Assembly (NCBI GenBank): GCA_040878005.1
Contig: JBBDMW010000075.1
Span: forward strand, 62,001-126,000
Length of the DNA stretch: 64,000 nucleotides
Source of the DNA: JBBDMW01 sp040878005
GTDB lineage: Bacteria; Chloroflexota; Dehalococcoidia; Lucifugimonadales; Lucifugimonadaceae
Reading direction: 5' to 3'
Below are positions 8,615-16,912 of the stretch, in pieces. A model generated the notes under the pieces. The model was not told the origin of the DNA. It saw only the letters and a list, made by a program, of their open reading frames with translations, and made no database searches. Made by a program: the position numbers and the translations under genes. The first letter of the stretch is position 1, and each line of letters starts with the position of its first letter.

Positions 8615-9685
8615 CTAAAGGCCCAGGAGCTTCTTTGTGGTACCGATCACAGCCGCTTCATCCGGGATGAATGCCGTCTCAAGTCCCTTGTTGTACGGGA
8701 CCGGTGTGTGGGGGCCGGTCACGCGCTTGATTGGCGCGTCCAGGTAATCAAACGCCTTCTCAGCAATCACCGCCGCCACTTCGGAGGCCATGCTGGCGCG
8801 TGGCGTATCTTCATCCACAATCACAACCCGGTTTGTCTTCTTCACGGACTCCAGGAACACATCTTCATCCAGCGGTGACAGGCTCAGGAGATCGATCACC
8901 TCGGCGTCGATGCCCTCTTTCGCCATCTCCTCGGCCGCGTTGAGACACACCCTGGAGGTCCAGGACATGCCCACCAGCGTCACGTCTTTGCCCTGGCGCA
9001 TGACCCGGCCCTTGCCAATGTCAATGGTGTAGCTCTCGTCGGGCACGAATCCTGACGTGTTGATTAGCTTCTTGTGATTGCAGACTATGACCGGGTCATC
9101 ATCACGTATGGCGGCGGCGAGCAGACCCTTCACCGTGTAGGCATCAGATGGAGCTACCACTTTCAGTCCCGGTATATGCGCAAGGATGGAATAGAAGTTT
9201 TCCGAGTGCTGGGCAGCGTGACCCGTACCTGCACCGGAGCGAGCGAAGATGGTCAGCGGCACCTTGGTCTGGCCTCCAAACATGTAGCGGCTCTTCGCTG
9301 CGTTCGACAGCAACTGGTCGAATGCAACGGTCACAAAGTCGAAGTACATCAGGTCAACTACCGGCCTTGTGCCGGTAAGAGCCGCACCCACGGCGGCGCC
9401 AAGAATGCCTGCCTCAGAAATTGGCGTGTCCCTGATCCGTTCCATGCCGAAGTCCTGGACCAAACCCTTGGTAGCGGCGAAAGGACCACCCCAAGCATCC
9501 AATGGCTTGCCCTCTTCGTCATAACGGCCAGCGCCGCCCGCTATGTCTTCACCCATGATGAACACATCCGGGTCACGCTCCAGTTCATCCCGCAGGGTCC
9601 TGTTAAAAGTCTCCCGGTAGGTGGCCTCGCTGCCCGGAACATCAAAGCCCGGGCCAAGAGGGTTGGCTGCTGCCTGGGTTGTCAT
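8615..9685 (-). CDS. 2-oxoacid dehydrogenase E1 component, beta subunit
   Basis: A 356-residue transketolase-like protein (PdhB/AcoB/BkdB type). Visible motifs are FIMGEDIAGGAGRYDEEGKP near the N terminus, RIRDTPISEAGILGAAVGAA and the C-terminal TGPHTPVPYNKGLE. With the alpha subunit it forms an alpha2beta2 thiamin-diphosphate E1 that decarboxylates a 2-oxoacid (pyruvate, branched-chain oxoacid or acetoin). It is encoded 64 bases after E1 alpha. No E2 lipoyl acyltransferase or dedicated E3 lies beside it, so the substrate is open. Confidence 0.92.
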   Translation of the reverse strand: MTTQAAANPLGPGFDVPGSEATYRETFNRTLRDELERDPDVFIMGEDIAGGAGRYDEEGKPLDAWGGPFAATKGLVQDFGMERIRDTPISEAGILGAAVGAALTGTRPVVDLMYFDFVTVAFDQLLSNAAKSRYMFGGQTKVPLTIFARSGAGTGHAAQHSENFYSILAHIPGLKVVAPSDAYTVKGLLAAAIRDDDPVIVCNHKKLINTSGFVPDESYTIDIGKGRVMRQGKDVTLVGMSWTSRVCLNAAEEMAKEGIDAEVIDLLSLSPLDEDVFLESVKKTNRVVIVDEDTPRASMASEVAAVIAEKAFDYLDAPIKRVTGPHTPVPYNKGLETAFIPDEAAVIGTTKKLLGL

Positions 9686-9749
9686 TGCTAAACAGTCTCC
9701 AATGTGGATCAGCGGACGAAATGAAAATATCCGGTGGTTGGCGTCGTGG

Positions 9750-10742
9750 TCAGCGCAGCCCCTGCACCGGGTTGGAGTAGCTTACGTAGACGTCCGTGTA
9801 TAGCTCTTCCAGTGGTGGCATTGGGCTTTCTTCAGCAAATTCCACCGCCGCCATGATTTCTTTATCAATGGCGGAGCGAATGGCGGCCAGTTGCTCCTCG
9901 GTCATCAACTCCTGGTCAAGCACCCGCTTCTCGAACGAGGTAAGAGGATCCCGTGCGTGCCATGAATCCTCCTCTTCCTTGCTCCGGTACTTCTCCGGCA
10001 CGTCAGCATGAAAGTGTCCGTGGTAACGGTAGGTCTTGAGTTCCAGCAGCGTTGGCCCCTCGCCTCGCCTAGCCCTCGCTATCGCCTCGCCCGCGGCGTC
10101 ATAAACAGCGAACACGTCCATTCCATCCACCACCACGCCGGGAATGGAGTAACTGGCAGCGCGGTCAGCAATGTCACTTACGGAAACCGCGTACTCCACC
10201 GGCGTCGCCTCGGCGTAATGGTTGTTCTCGCAGGCAAATATGACTGGCAGTTTCCATATGGAGGCAAGATTCATGCTTTCGTGAAGAACGCCCTGTCCTG
10301 TGGCTCCGTCACCAAAGAATGCCACACCAACGGAGTCCGTGCCCTTGTACTTGGCGGTCAGCGCTGCGCCCACCGCCAGGGGGATGCTTGCTCCCACAAT
10401 GGCGTTGGCTCCGAGCATGCCCTTAGAGAAGTCAGCAATGTGCATAGAGCCGCCCTTGCCCTTGCACTGTCCGGTGACCCGTCCGAAGATCTCGGCCATC
10501 ATGGCCTTTGAGTCCAGGCCTTTGGCTATGCAATGGCCGTGGCCGCGGTGAGTGGAGGCAATCCAGTCCTTCTCTGTCAGATGGGCGCATATGCCAGTGG
10601 GACCGGCCTCCTGGCCGTCTGAGCTGTGAGTCACGCCCATGGACTTACCCTTGAAGGTCTGTTCCAGCATGGTCTCTTCAAAGCGGCGAATCCTGACCAT
10701 GGTCTCGTAGAGCCAACTGAGCTTTTCGGACGATATGTCCAT
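9750..10742 (-). CDS. 2-oxoacid dehydrogenase E1 component, alpha subunit
   Basis: About 330 residues. The thiamin-diphosphate motif is present: FFGDGATGQGVLHESMNLAS, ending at CENNHYAEATP. RYHGHFHADVPEKYRSKEEE is the phosphorylation-loop-like region of the family. The open frame extends to 10835. ATG at 10742 (MDISSEKLSWLYETM) is chosen because GGAG lies about seven bases upstream and the family begins with this helix. It is transcribed first, followed by E1 beta, as an orphan E1 pair. Confidence 0.92.
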   Translation of the reverse strand: MDISSEKLSWLYETMVRIRRFEETMLEQTFKGKSMGVTHSSDGQEAGPTGICAHLTEKDWIASTHRGHGHCIAKGLDSKAMMAEIFGRVTGQCKGKGGSMHIADFSKGMLGANAIVGASIPLAVGAALTAKYKGTDSVGVAFFGDGATGQGVLHESMNLASIWKLPVIFACENNHYAEATPVEYAVSVSDIADRAASYSIPGVVVDGMDVFAVYDAAGEAIARARRGEGPTLLELKTYRYHGHFHADVPEKYRSKEEEDSWHARDPLTSFEKRVLDQELMTEEQLAAIRSAIDKEIMAAVEFAEESPMPPLEELYTDVYVSYSNPVQGLR

Positions 10743-11221
10743 GTGAAGTCTCCGGAGCGAACCTGGGTGCAAGTATGCAAAACTGCCGGCCCGGCCCAAT
10801 GGGAGGGCGTGAATATCTGCACCGCAGCCAAGCATGATTAAGTTTGGGTAGAGGATAACCGCGATTACTGGACCGCGGGAGCAAATCGTAACAAAGGCGC
10901 CAGCGCTCCTGCTGGCCCGGCTCCGTGGCTATGCGTCGAATGACGTTTCCACCCCGGCCACTCACGCTGTGAATCGTCCCGCGTCCTCCGGACATGCAGG
11001 AACGCCAGCGTTACAGCCGGGGAAACCGCCACACTACGTCTAAGCACGCCACCAAAACTCATGGAAAAGGAACGCTGTATTGAGTATGCTCCCAACTTGA
11101 CACCCAAATTTCGGTCGTGATAGTTTTCACTTGCCATTTTTGGGAGAGGCAGGCGGCGCGCCCGGCGACGCTTCAGCTTTCTCTGACACCAGTGCGAAAG
11201 CAGCGAAAAGACCCCCAGGGT
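10743..11221. other. Long gene-free stretch between the E1 operon and the ACIII operon
   Basis: A 479-base divergent intergenic region. Open frames here (for example - strand 10865-11137) have no recognisable family and a composition unlike the neighbours. Apart from one promoter-like site near 11097-11126 for the rightward operon, I see no RNA gene, repeat or riboswitch. Confidence 0.5.
11097..11126 (+). promoter_or_regulatory. Candidate sigma-70-type promoter for the ACIII operon
   Basis: A perfect -35 box TTGACA (11097-11102) and a -10-like TAGTTT (11121-11126) are separated by 18 bases, about 95 bases before the first gene of the operon. The -10 match is poor (3 of 6), so this is only a candidate. 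Confidence 0.35.
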
Positions 11222-11512
11222 ATGGTCCCAACACCTATAACGACCGAGGAATGGGCACAGATTGGCAACGCCCTGAAGTTACTTTGGGTTGCCCTGTTCC
11301 TGGCCATAGCCGCAGGTACCACACTGTTGACAGCCCACGCGATCATCCCGTCAGCAGTGGCGACCAGGACGATCCCAGAGCGGTGGTCTGGTCTGCGCAT
11401 TCCGCTTTATGCCTTTGGGTTGCTGGCCCTGGCGGGTGTTGTCATTTCCTTCTTCTTGGCGTCACAGCAGCTTGATTTCATTCATCGTCTATACCCACGC
11501 TACTGGCAGTAA
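11222..11512 (+). CDS. Small two-helix membrane protein preceding the ACIII operon
   Basis: A 96-residue protein I do not recognise. It has two predicted transmembrane helices, LKLLWVALFLAIAAGTTLL and IPLYAFGLLALAGVVISFFL, and a short polar tail ending HRLYPRYWQ. The frame is open from 11117, but ATG at 11222 gives the compact protein. It lies 56 bases before actA on the same strand. Its size and topology would suit a small accessory subunit of the respiratory complex, but this is inference from position only. Confidence 0.65.
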   Translation: MVPTPITTEEWAQIGNALKLLWVALFLAIAAGTTLLTAHAIIPSAVATRTIPERWSGLRIPLYAFGLLALAGVVISFFLASQQLDFIHRLYPRYWQ

Positions 11513-11568
11513 CCGGTTAAACAACTCGCCTTGAACACCAATTTGCGCGACATGGGGACAGTAAACGC

Positions 11569-12312
11569 TTGGCGTCGTTAATCTCGCTAATTAAAGAAAA
11601 GAACCAGACGACGCCCACCTGGCTCAAGGTCCTTGTCCCGTTTCTCGCGCTGGGGGGCCTTGGCGCCGTTGCAGTTATGGGCGCCATCGGCGCTTTCATA
11701 ATCACGGCATGGCTCGGCCAGCCAGTCCCTGTGCTCGGGTTCGACCAAACCTTTGAGCAACCCATTCATTTCCCGCATACGGTTCATGCAGGCACAGGTG
11801 TGCTTCTGGATGAGAATGGCAACCCGCGGGTTGGCGATGACGGTGAGGAGCTGCACGGGCTGGGCCTGGACTGCACCTTCTGTCACCGCACCGTTGATGC
11901 CCAGGCATCCGCTGGCGTTCCACCGGTAACCCAGTGCACTTTCTGCCACAGGGTCATCGGTGATGCTGAAAATCCCGAGCTGGAGAAGTTGAGGGTTGCC
12001 GGAGGGATAACTTCGGAAACTGCATCCCCCATCAACTGGCGGCGCGTTCACCGGATGCCTGATCATGTGCGATTCGTCCATGAGCCTCACATCCGCTACC
12101 TGACGGCAAATCCAGACGCAATACGAAACATCACTGACCCGGCGATCAGCGATCAGGCTTCGGCGTTGCCTGCCCAGGTATGTTCCACCTGTCACGGCGA
12201 TGTTGCAGCCATGGAGCAGGTTGAGCAGGTTGAGCCGTTGAAGATGGGTCAGTGTGTCGACTGCCACAGGGACAACGAGGCGCCGACTGATTGCGCTGCC
12301 TGCCACCACTAG
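11569..12312 (+). CDS. actA: Pentaheme c-type cytochrome, ACIII subunit A
   Basis: A 247-residue protein with an N-terminal membrane anchor (about residues 20-48) and five CxxCH heme sites at residues 102-106, 123-127, 205-209, 229-233 and 242-246. The fold is cytochrome c7/c3-like, as in ActA, which carries five hemes in alternative complex III, the quinol:acceptor oxidoreductase that replaces cytochrome bc1. The start is TTG with GGGG upstream; no in-frame ATG is available. It heads the ordered actA-B-C-F-D-E set, and the ccm genes downstream would attach its hemes. Confidence 0.88.
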   Translation: MASLISLIKEKNQTTPTWLKVLVPFLALGGLGAVAVMGAIGAFIITAWLGQPVPVLGFDQTFEQPIHFPHTVHAGTGVLLDENGNPRVGDDGEELHGLGLDCTFCHRTVDAQASAGVPPVTQCTFCHRVIGDAENPELEKLRVAGGITSETASPINWRRVHRMPDHVRFVHEPHIRYLTANPDAIRNITDPAISDQASALPAQVCSTCHGDVAAMEQVEQVEPLKMGQCVDCHRDNEAPTDCAACHH

Positions 12313-12363
12313 GCGCCGATTGAACAGGGACGATACAGGAAAGGTCCGAGGCTACCCCCTCCG

Positions 12364-14694
12364 ATGAAGCTCAACCGACGAGAATTTCTGGCTCTTGCGG
12401 GCAAGTCCAGCGCAGGTGCGGTCATATTTGCCGCCTGCGGGATTCCCGAACAGGAGTTGCTGATCCAGAGCCCTGTAGATATGCCCGAAGACCTGGTCCG
12501 GGGTGAGGATGCCTGGTACGCAACCACCTGGGGAGACGGCGGAAACGGCGACGGGATGATCGTCCGGGTCATGCAAGGCCGCGCCAAGAAGGTGGCGGGC
12601 AACCCTGACTTTCCTGTGAACCTGGGCAAACAGAGCCTTCGGTATGACGCCACCCTGCAGATGCTCTACCACCCTGACCGTGTAGCTGAGCCAATGCTGA
12701 GGCACAGCAAGGGCGGGAATCTCAGCGGCACCAGTTGGGGAAACGCAGAGCGGAGGATGCTTTCTGCCCTGGACGGATCAAACGGACGGCTCGTGGTTGT
12801 CACCAACCCTCTGCGCGGTCACGTGGGCTGGGTTTCCACCCGGTTCGCCGAGACCTTCAATGGCCGTCACGTAAATTTCGACCCGCTGGAGCAGGGAGTT
12901 CTGCACAACGCGGTCCGAAAGATGTTCGGAACGAACCAGTTACCAGACTTCGATCTTGGCAGGTCCCAGACCATTTTGTCGTTCGGGGCAGACTGGCTAA
13001 GCACATGGATCTCTCCCGTCCGGCTGGGCATGAAGTATGGCGAGTTCCGGGGTCAATCGGAACGTGGTTACATGATTCATGCTGAGCCACGCATGTCCAT
13101 GACCGCGGCCAACGCTGACAGGTGGCTTTCTCCGAACCCGGGCACTGAGGGACACCTGGCACTGGGCATGGCCAGGCTAATAATCGATCAAGGCTGGGCG
13201 TCTGCCGGTGAGGTCAACGCCTTCCATGCCGCTGTGCCAGCGGGGATACTTGACGGTTATGCGCTGGAGGATGTTGCGAGTCGCACTGGAGTGTCAGCGG
13301 ACAGGATTCGCGAAGCAGCGGAAAGGTTCGCCACGCACCGGCCAAGTGTTGCGTTCGGTGGCGGCAGCGCGGCAGCACACACCAACGGCAGCTTCAACCT
13401 GGCTGCCATATACGCCCTCAATTTCCTCGTTGGCGCGGTGGGAGCAGAGGGCGGAATCACCCTCAACCCGGAGTCCCCGCTTGCAGAAATCCCGGCGTCG
13501 GCCACAGGCGCATCCTTTGAAGCATGGGAGCGTGAGCTCGCTGAGTGGCGCGCCGGCAACATAAACACAGTAATTATTCACGGCGTTGACCTGGTTCACA
13601 GCCTGCCACGGTCTGTGGATGTGCCCGGCGCCCTGGCGAATGTGCCGAATGTCATAGCCTTTGGCACAGTGATGAACGACACCATGGCGCAGGCTGACCT
13701 CGTCCTTCCAGAAAAAACATTCCTGGAAGACTGGGGCACACATGTACCTGAACCTGCGCCTGGTTACCAGGTGGTGGGTTTCCAACAGCCTGTGGTGGGT
13801 CCGACAGTCACGCAGGATGGAGCCGGGTTGACCAGTGATGCACGCAGTTTTGGAGACATGCTGCTGTGGGCTTCTGGCGGCGCGATCGGAGCGTCGAACA
13901 TGCGTGAACTGACGGAGCGCGCCGCAGGTGAGCTGTTCGACATGAACCGCGCCTCTGACTCAGTCAACGCGCCAAACGCTTCGCTGTTCCTGGGCGGCGT
14001 GCTACAGCGTGGCGGCTGGTGGGATACGCAATCCCAAACGGATCAGTCTGCGGCGCCCGAAGCCTTGGGAGCGGGCGCTGACCCAGAATTTTCCGACACG
14101 TCAGCCCTGGGTGACGGCCGGGACTTCTTCCTTCAGCCATTCCAGTCTCATTCCCTCATGGAGGGACAGCTCGCTCCCACTCCCTGGGCACAGCAGGCAC
14201 CTGATCCCATGTCATCAGCCGTGTGGGATACCTGGGCAGAAATCAATAACAACACTGCCGAGGAAATGGGTATTCGCGAGGGTGATGTCCTGTATATAAG
14301 GTCTTCCACTGGGGAAGTCGAAGTGCTGGCCTATCCTCACCCGGGCGTACCGCCGAACGTAATTGGTGTGCCGATGGGACAAGGGCATGACTTCGGCGGC
14401 CGCTACGCCGAGGAGCGCGGAGCGAACGTGCTGTCGATACTGGTCGACCGCAAGGACGCCGAAACCGGCGCCCTCGCATGGGCGGCAACCAGGGTGCGTG
14501 TCCTGCGCGCAGGACGGCGGAAAAAACTGACCAAGTTCGAGGGCAACGTTGAAGCGTTCCCTGTGGAACCCGGAGTGCCCCTGCTCATTGTGGCGCCTGG
14601 CGAGACCGCTCACGAAGCAGAAGAGGCCAACCACCACGAGTACCAGAGGCAGTTCCTGGGACAAAACGGAACGGAACCTGATGACTCGCACTAA
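12364..14694 (+). CDS. actB: ACIII subunit B, molybdopterin-oxidoreductase-fold part (ActB1)
   Basis: 776 residues. The Tat-type N terminus (NRREFLAL) runs into a lipobox-like AACG at residue 25, so it may be an exported lipoprotein. The body is the molybdopterin oxidoreductase fold, but the segment that normally holds CxxCxxxC reads TTWGDGGNGDG, with no cysteines. The Fe-S cluster of true Mo enzymes is therefore absent, as known for ActB, whose first domain carries no cofactor. In several ACIII operons ActB is one fused protein; here it is split from the Fe-S part encoded next. Confidence 0.85.
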   Translation: MKLNRREFLALAGKSSAGAVIFAACGIPEQELLIQSPVDMPEDLVRGEDAWYATTWGDGGNGDGMIVRVMQGRAKKVAGNPDFPVNLGKQSLRYDATLQMLYHPDRVAEPMLRHSKGGNLSGTSWGNAERRMLSALDGSNGRLVVVTNPLRGHVGWVSTRFAETFNGRHVNFDPLEQGVLHNAVRKMFGTNQLPDFDLGRSQTILSFGADWLSTWISPVRLGMKYGEFRGQSERGYMIHAEPRMSMTAANADRWLSPNPGTEGHLALGMARLIIDQGWASAGEVNAFHAAVPAGILDGYALEDVASRTGVSADRIREAAERFATHRPSVAFGGGSAAAHTNGSFNLAAIYALNFLVGAVGAEGGITLNPESPLAEIPASATGASFEAWERELAEWRAGNINTVIIHGVDLVHSLPRSVDVPGALANVPNVIAFGTVMNDTMAQADLVLPEKTFLEDWGTHVPEPAPGYQVVGFQQPVVGPTVTQDGAGLTSDARSFGDMLLWASGGAIGASNMRELTERAAGELFDMNRASDSVNAPNASLFLGGVLQRGGWWDTQSQTDQSAAPEALGAGADPEFSDTSALGDGRDFFLQPFQSHSLMEGQLAPTPWAQQAPDPMSSAVWDTWAEINNNTAEEMGIREGDVLYIRSSTGEVEVLAYPHPGVPPNVIGVPMGQGHDFGGRYAEERGANVLSILVDRKDAETGALAWAATRVRVLRAGRRKKLTKFEGNVEAFPVEPGVPLLIVAPGETAHEAEEANHHEYQRQFLGQNGTEPDDSH

Positions 14695-14712
14695 TAGTCC
14701 TGAGCGGAGCCT

Positions 14713-15465
14713 ATGACTACTGAAGGTTACGGAAGCCACCGATGGGGCATGGCGATTGACCTCGACCGTTGCACTGGTTGCCAGGCATGTGTCGTCGCGT
14801 GCCAGGCTGAGAACAATATCCCGCTGAACTTCGAAGATCGCTTCGACCGCTCCCGTGCATTCGAGTGGATACGGGTTGAACGTTACTGGGAGGGAGAGTT
14901 CCCAGACGTGAAGGCCCGGTTCATGCCCATTCTCTGCCAGCACTGCAACAATGCCCCGTGCGAACCGGTCTGTCCCGTATTTGCCACCTACCACAACTCG
15001 GAAGGGTTGAACGTCCAGGTCTACAACCGGTGCGTCGGCACCAGGTACTGCGCCAACGGTTGTCCGTACCAGGTCCGCTTCTTTAACTACTGGGAGCCGG
15101 TGTGGCCGGAGTCGCTCCGCAACCACCTGAACCCTGACGTGACAGTACGCAGCCGCGGCATCATGGAGAAGTGCACCTTCTGCATTCAGCGCATCCGTCG
15201 TGGCGCACGCCAGGCAGCCCGTGAAAACAGGGAGATCCAGGACGGGGAGATCCAACCCGCATGCGTACAGGCGTGCCCGACCCAGACGCTCAACTTCGGA
15301 GATTGGAATGACCCCGAGAGCCGCATAAACCAGATGAAGAACAACGACAGGTCTTACACCCTGCTACCGCACCTGGAGACCGATCCGAACGTCGTCTACC
15401 TTGCGAAGGTAGACCCACACAAAGAAGTGACCCATCACGCCGAGGCAGAGTCCGGTGTCCACTAG
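14713..15465 (+). CDS. ACIII subunit B, iron-sulfur part (ActB2)
   Basis: A 250-residue ferredoxin-type protein with four cysteine groups: CTGCQACVVAC (from residue 20), CQHCNNAPCEPVCPV, CVGTRYCANGCPYQ and CTFCIQR with CVQACPTQ. This is the four-cluster architecture of NrfC/DmsB-like electron-transfer subunits and of the C-terminal half of ActB. It would pass electrons from the quinol site in the NrfD-like subunits toward the hemes. GGAG lies five bases before the ATG. Its end overlaps the next gene by 11 bases. Confidence 0.9.
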   Translation: MTTEGYGSHRWGMAIDLDRCTGCQACVVACQAENNIPLNFEDRFDRSRAFEWIRVERYWEGEFPDVKARFMPILCQHCNNAPCEPVCPVFATYHNSEGLNVQVYNRCVGTRYCANGCPYQVRFFNYWEPVWPESLRNHLNPDVTVRSRGIMEKCTFCIQRIRRGARQAARENREIQDGEIQPACVQACPTQTLNFGDWNDPESRINQMKNNDRSYTLLPHLETDPNVVYLAKVDPHKEVTHHAEAESGVH

Positions 15466-16852
15466 GAGTTCCCACGGCGTAGCCCACGACCCTCACGAGC
15501 GTCCCTCCGGGGCTGAAGTGACCGCGGATCTCGTCCGCAGCACATACAGCACAGGCGGAACTTTCAAGCTGATTGCCATTGTCCTGGCTGTGCTCACAGT
15601 GCTGGGCGTTGTGGGCGTGATCCTGAAGTTCATCAACTACGGCGACGACCAAACCCGTTGGGGCTACGTGGTGGCGGCCATGGTCTTCGTACTGACCGCC
15701 GGTACTGGCGCACCGATGGTGGCCATAGCGCCCGCGCTGGCCAAGGCCAACTGGATACGGCCAGTGACGCGCATAGCCGCCCTCTTCTCGGTAACAGGCA
15801 TCGTGTCATCCTTGATGTTGATCCCAATCCTATTCATGCTCCCCCCGCTTATCACCCAGGGAGCACGGCGACGTTCGATATGGTTTGAAGGGCCCGACTA
15901 TTCTCCGCACATTTGGGGAATGATCGCCCTGTTGGGATTGACCCTCGCAGGCCTGGGCCTGCTGTATTCCTCTGCCCTGCCGGACCTTGCTGCCATGCGT
16001 GATCACGCCACGGGGTGGCGCCAGCGGTGGGGCAAGAGGCTGGCTCGCGGTTTCATAGGCACAGAAGGCCAGTGGCGAACGCTTCGCCTGCGCATAGGCA
16101 TGTTCGGGACGCTCTACTTCCTGCTGCTGGTGTTCACCCACTTCCTGATCAGCACTGACATTGGCCAGAGCATGGTGGCCGGGTGGCGTGATGCCATCTT
16201 CCCCATGTACCACGCCATGACCTCGATCCAGGCCGGCGTGGCAGGCACCATCCTGGTCATGTGGATCGCCCGCAGGTTCGGCGGCATGGACCGGTACCTG
16301 CACCTGGACCAGTTCTGGTCACTCGGCAAGCTCCTGTTTGCCACGTCACTGCTGTGGTTTTACTTCTTCATATCCGCCTTCATGGTGTACTGGTACGGGC
16401 GGGCAGGCGCCGACAAGCTGTGGCTGGACTTGCTTATCCGCGGGCCAATGATCTGGGCGTTCCTGGGCGCATTTACGTTTTCATTCTTTGTGCCCTGGTG
16501 GTTCCTGATATGGAACCGGACCCGCACCAGCATCAATGGCCCCGCCATTGCAGCGGTTATCGTCCTCTTCGGAGCGTTGCTGGACCGGATGCGCCTTTAC
16601 GTTCCCGCGTGGTCAGTTGATCCAACCCGCATCCACGAGAGGTTCCTGACTGAAATCCCCACGACGCAGTGGCCTGACATCTTTGACATCCTGATCTTCG
16701 TCGGCGGCATATCAGCGGCAATTCTCCTGTACATGCTGGCCACCCGGTTGATCCCCATCGTGTCGATCTGGGAGGTCCACCAGTCGAATCTACTGTCCAG
16801 GCCCGCAAAGTTCATCCGCGGACACGGTGTACTTGTAGCAAAGCCTGACTAG
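15455..16852 (+). CDS. actC: ACIII NrfD-like membrane subunit C
   Basis: A 465-residue polytopic protein of the NrfD/PsrC family with about ten hydrophobic segments. It starts at GTG inside the end of the Fe-S gene, so the two are translationally coupled. In ACIII, ActC holds a quinol-binding site facing the Fe-S subunit. A second, distinct NrfD-like subunit follows, as expected for a complete complex. Residues such as SALPDLAAMRDHATGW in a loop are typical of this family. Confidence 0.88.
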   Translation: MSTRSSHGVAHDPHERPSGAEVTADLVRSTYSTGGTFKLIAIVLAVLTVLGVVGVILKFINYGDDQTRWGYVVAAMVFVLTAGTGAPMVAIAPALAKANWIRPVTRIAALFSVTGIVSSLMLIPILFMLPPLITQGARRRSIWFEGPDYSPHIWGMIALLGLTLAGLGLLYSSALPDLAAMRDHATGWRQRWGKRLARGFIGTEGQWRTLRLRIGMFGTLYFLLLVFTHFLISTDIGQSMVAGWRDAIFPMYHAMTSIQAGVAGTILVMWIARRFGGMDRYLHLDQFWSLGKLLFATSLLWFYFFISAFMVYWYGRAGADKLWLDLLIRGPMIWAFLGAFTFSFFVPWWFLIWNRTRTSINGPAIAAVIVLFGALLDRMRLYVPAWSVDPTRIHERFLTEIPTTQWPDIFDILIFVGGISAAILLYMLATRLIPIVSIWEVHQSNLLSRPAKFIRGHGVLVAKPD

Positions 16853-16912
16853 GAGCTGGAAACAGTTATCACCGCCAGGCAGGCGGTAGTTGAGAGTCAC
16901 TGAAGAAAATAG

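Noticed and set aside
10865..11137. A 90-codon frame in the gap before the ACIII operon
   Set aside because: No family, no ribosome site, unusual composition, and it covers the likely promoter region.
11587..12309. A 240-codon - strand frame opposite the pentaheme cytochrome
   Set aside because: The five CxxCH motifs are on the + strand; the antisense translation shows nothing.
12364..14694. A catalytic molybdenum oxidoreductase (formate, nitrate or polysulfide type)
   Set aside because: The Fe-S cysteines are replaced, and the surrounding actA/C/D/E/F genes define ACIII.
14215..15255. A 346-codon open frame on the - strand opposite the ACIII B subunits
   Set aside because: The opposite strand carries well-recognised actB1/actB2 genes; this frame has no motif and ignores gene boundaries.
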